Below, piece by piece: positions 61,403 to 64,000 of a stretch of DNA of 64,000 nt. The stretch lies in assembly GCA_026225255.1 (NCBI GenBank), contig JAMFSJ010000002.1, positions 1 to 64,000 on the forward strand, written 5' to 3'. The position numbers were made by a program, and so were the translations under genes. Below the pieces are notes generated by a model, which had not been told where the DNA came from, did not search any database, and was given only the letters and a program-made list of their open reading frames with translations. Position 1 is the stretch's first letter; every line of letters begins with the position of its first letter. The stretch is from Methylacidimicrobium fagopyrum. GTDB taxonomy: Bacteria > Verrucomicrobiota > Verrucomicrobiia > Limisphaerales > UBA11358.

Positions 61403-61957
61403 ATGCAATGCAAACCTAAACCATCGACCGGCTGGCAACGCTGCGGATGTCCGCTTTCCGGCAAATCAACGTCGGGTTTGACGTTGGTTGAAGTGGTTGT
61501 ATCGGTGGCGATTGTGGCGGTAGTTTTTGGCGGAACTCTTAAGGCTTATATCCAATCAGGTTTACGACTGCAATGGACGGGTTATTCCTTGGCGGCCCAA
61601 TCGCTGGCCTTGGAAACGATTGAGCAGGCTCGGTCAGCAGTTTGGGATCCGGCCCAGACGCCAGCCGTAAGTCAAATATATCAACTAAACTTGATGGGGG
61701 TAGTTTCTAACAGCACCAGTTGGTCGGGTTATTCCACCAATATCTTGGATATTCCATATAGCAGCACTAATTACATCACAGCAACCAATTACGTGACGGT
61801 GCAAACGCTTACGGTTAGCATTTACACTGGAGTTCAGGTTCAAATGGTGCGCGTGGATACGGTCTGGCCGTTCTATATTCGGAAGCAAAATCTTTATTTT
61901 ACCAATACGGCCTGCACCATGATTGCCCCGGATAATCGCGACGCCAGCACTTTTTAA
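61403..61957 (+). CDS. Prepilin-type N-terminal cleavage/methylation protein (GspI/PilV-like)
   Basis: SGLTLVEVVVSVAIVAVVFGGTLKAYIQSGLRLQ. Confidence 0.8.
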   Translation: MQCKPKPSTGWQRCGCPLSGKSTSGLTLVEVVVSVAIVAVVFGGTLKAYIQSGLRLQWTGYSLAAQSLALETIEQARSAVWDPAQTPAVSQIYQLNLMGVVSNSTSWSGYSTNILDIPYSSTNYITATNYVTVQTLTVSIYTGVQVQMVRVDTVWPFYIRKQNLYFTNTACTMIAPDNRDASTF

Positions 61958-61962
61958 CATCA

Positions 61963-62627
61963 TGAAATTATACCCACAAAAGAATGTTAAAATACGCGGG
62001 GCTGATCGCCAACTGTCTGGGATGACGTTGGTGGAGATCATGATTACTTCCGCCCTTATGGTGATAGTCATCCTCGCCTTGGTAAGCGCCAATTACATTG
62101 GGCTTCGGGAGAATCAATTGATGTCGAGCAAGTCCGGTGCGAATAATACATCGCGCAATGTCGCAAACTATCTCTATCAAGATATTCGCATGGCTAAAGG
62201 TTACCAAATTGGCTCTCTCTCAGGCACCAATGGCTTGATTCCGATCACCAACGGTAATCAGCAGGGGGTGGCCTTGCAATTATTCCCGATCCTTATCAGC
62301 ACCAATGAGGCGATTGATACGACTAAATATACTCTGTATTATTTTGATTTAAGCGATGCGGCTAATAGTAACGGCAAGTTATGGCGCTACGTCAGCACGA
62401 ATCAGACGACGACGGTGATGGCTTCGAATCTTATCAATACTCTGTATTTTACCGGGGAAGATTTCACCGGGGCGACCCAAACAGTTAGAACCTATAAAGG
62501 CATCATCCATACTACGTTTCAGTTCAGTGAGTTCCAGTATCCGAAAACAAAGGTGGGTTCTAATTATCTGTTTAACTATTACCGGGTTGATTGCCGGGCA
62601 ACACCTCATTTACCAGACGGACCATGA
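61963..62627 (+). CDS. Prepilin-type protein (GspJ/PilW-like)
   Basis: SGMTLVEIMITSALMVIVILALVSANYIGLRENQLM; ORF track starts at 61923, an internal ATG at 61963 fits better. Confidence 0.78.
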
Positions 62628-64000
62628 AAATAAAACTGACATCCTCATCATCGGCCTGTGGATTTATTCTGCTTTTGGTCATGGTTTTGTGCGCCGCAAG
62701 TCTGGTGGTCTTGGCCGGGGTTATGAGCTACACCAACACGACCGCTAATATTAATCAGCGCAATAACCAAGTGGCAATGTGCCGCAATGCGGCCGAGGCG
62801 GCCACGGAAAAAGTATATTCGAAAATGGCTTATGATTTTACTGCTTATGGGCTTGGCCAGGTCAGCAATAATATGGTTGCGGGTATTTATAAGGCAATCG
62901 TGCCGACAACGAATGATAATGCATTTTTCGGAAATTTTAATTTTTCTGATGCGACCAGCAATAATTACACTTATATCGGTTTTTTGACGAACTATACCGG
63001 GCCGATGCCGAGCCAATACACGAATTCTTATGTCGCCACCTCCCCGATTTACCGGATTGTTTCAAACGTTACGATGCCCGGCACACGTTTCAATACGATC
63101 GTCGGCACGGCGCAGGAAGATTTACTGCTCGCACTGGTGCCGATTACTACCTACGCGATTTTTTATAATGGAGAAATCGAATTCACCGGCTGCGCCACGA
63201 TGACTATCAATGGTCGCACTCATTCCAATGCGGATATCTGTGTCGGCACGAGCGCATCGTGCACTTTTAATGCGCCAGTCACTTGTTGCAGTGTTATTCA
63301 AATGCCGCAAAGAGCTTCTTGGGGTCCATATACTACATCTACCGCGCACACTACTTACAATGCCGGCTCTTCGACCAATGTCGTCAGCGTTGCCATCTCC
63401 ATTCCGATGACCAACACCCATTCCATCATTGAGCTCCCACCTGCGGGAGAGTTGACTACTTCGGTTCTGGGATTGCAGCGGGAATATAATAAAGCTAATG
63501 TGTGCATAATTGTAACTAACTCACCTTCGGGCGGCACTAATCCGGCAGTATATATTACCCTTCAAAATTCCTATAATGGAAATGCTCCGGTATTGGATAT
63601 AAATGCTAAGAGCTACTATTATACCAATGTCACTACGACGTTCTTACAGACGAATTGGAGTTGCATAACCAACTATGCCGCCACAGCTTTCGGTCCCAGC
63701 AATGCGCTAGGCAGCATTGCGCTGCCGTTCCTCAGTTTGACGAATACCTTTTATGATCAGCGTGAAAGCAAGACTAACTTAGTGACTCAAATTGACGTGG
63801 GCGCGTTCGCAAGCTGGGCCTTAACTAATATTGTTTGCAGCAATAAATTTGTCTTGAGTGGCAATTATCCATCTATTTTATATGTGGCCGACCGGCGCAA
63901 TGTCAACTCAAAGCAAATGGCGGTAGTGCGAGTTGTGAATGGTCAACAGTTGCCCTACAACAATGGTATTGGATTTTCAGTGGCCACGCTGAATCCCATT
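62624..64000 (+). CDS. Large PilX/GspK-like minor pilin or secreted protein, incomplete at window edge
   Basis: ATG 62624 overlaps previous stop (ATGA); MKIKLTSSSSACGFILLLVMVLCAASLVVLAGVMSYTNTTANINQRNNQVAMCRNAAEAATEKVYSKMAYD..., open to position 64000. Confidence 0.75.
   Translation, partial: MKIKLTSSSSACGFILLLVMVLCAASLVVLAGVMSYTNTTANINQRNNQVAMCRNAAEAATEKVYSKMAYDFTAYGLGQVSNNMVAGIYKAIVPTTNDNAFFGNFNFSDATSNNYTYIGFLTNYTGPMPSQYTNSYVATSPIYRIVSNVTMPGTRFNTIVGTAQEDLLLALVPITTYAIFYNGEIEFTGCATMTINGRTHSNADICVGTSASCTFNAPVTCCSVIQMPQRASWGPYTTSTAHTTYNAGSSTNVVSVAISIPMTNTHSIIELPPAGELTTSVLGLQREYNKANVCIIVTNSPSGGTNPAVYITLQNSYNGNAPVLDINAKSYYYTNVTTTFLQTNWSCITNYAATAFGPSNALGSIALPFLSLTNTFYDQRESKTNLVTQIDVGAFASWALTNIVCSNKFVLSGNYPSILYVADRRNVNSKQMAVVRVVNGQQLPYNNGIGFSVATLNPI

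Overview
Chromosomal window that looks like a Verrucomicrobiota-type genome (inferred from gene content, e.g. GldA/F/G plus DUF4340 exporter and a PEP-CTERM protein). Most of it is ordinary housekeeping: folA-thyA, hppA, ruvX, ilvA, xerC/D-like recombinase, a sulfate uptake/cysteine operon (cysA/cysW/cysT/cysK/sbp with porin and Rrf2 regulator), pilT, lysA, sufE, tatD, tcdA, thiL-tsaE-tsaB and a pseudopilin cluster that runs off the right edge. Accessory content: a PIN-type toxin-antitoxin pair, a frameshifted BspA-like LRR surface protein, a lone P-domain PEP-CTERM protein, a small ketosynthase/dehydratase/acyltransferase cluster, an ArsR-led island rich in AHSA1/SRPBCC proteins, a TonB receptor/YfiR/CHASE8-type hybrid kinase module, and a complete 2.55-kb IS1-family-like element (20-bp perfect TIRs, 8-bp target duplication) carrying several cargo ORFs. 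Most notable non-coding finds: (i) a textbook isoleucine attenuator upstream of ilvA (leader peptide MICSATSRMIFAIIISPGLGQG, alternative 1:2, 2:3 and 3:4 pairings, terminator), absent from the ORF track; (ii) a three-copy dispersed palindrome (GGAGCGCCGATCTCCTGATCGG...) that supplies the C-terminus and stop codon (...GAPIS*) to flanking genes; (iii) a nested inverted repeat between the Rrf2 regulator and the sulfate-operon porin. No tRNA, rRNA or CRISPR array was recognised by eye.
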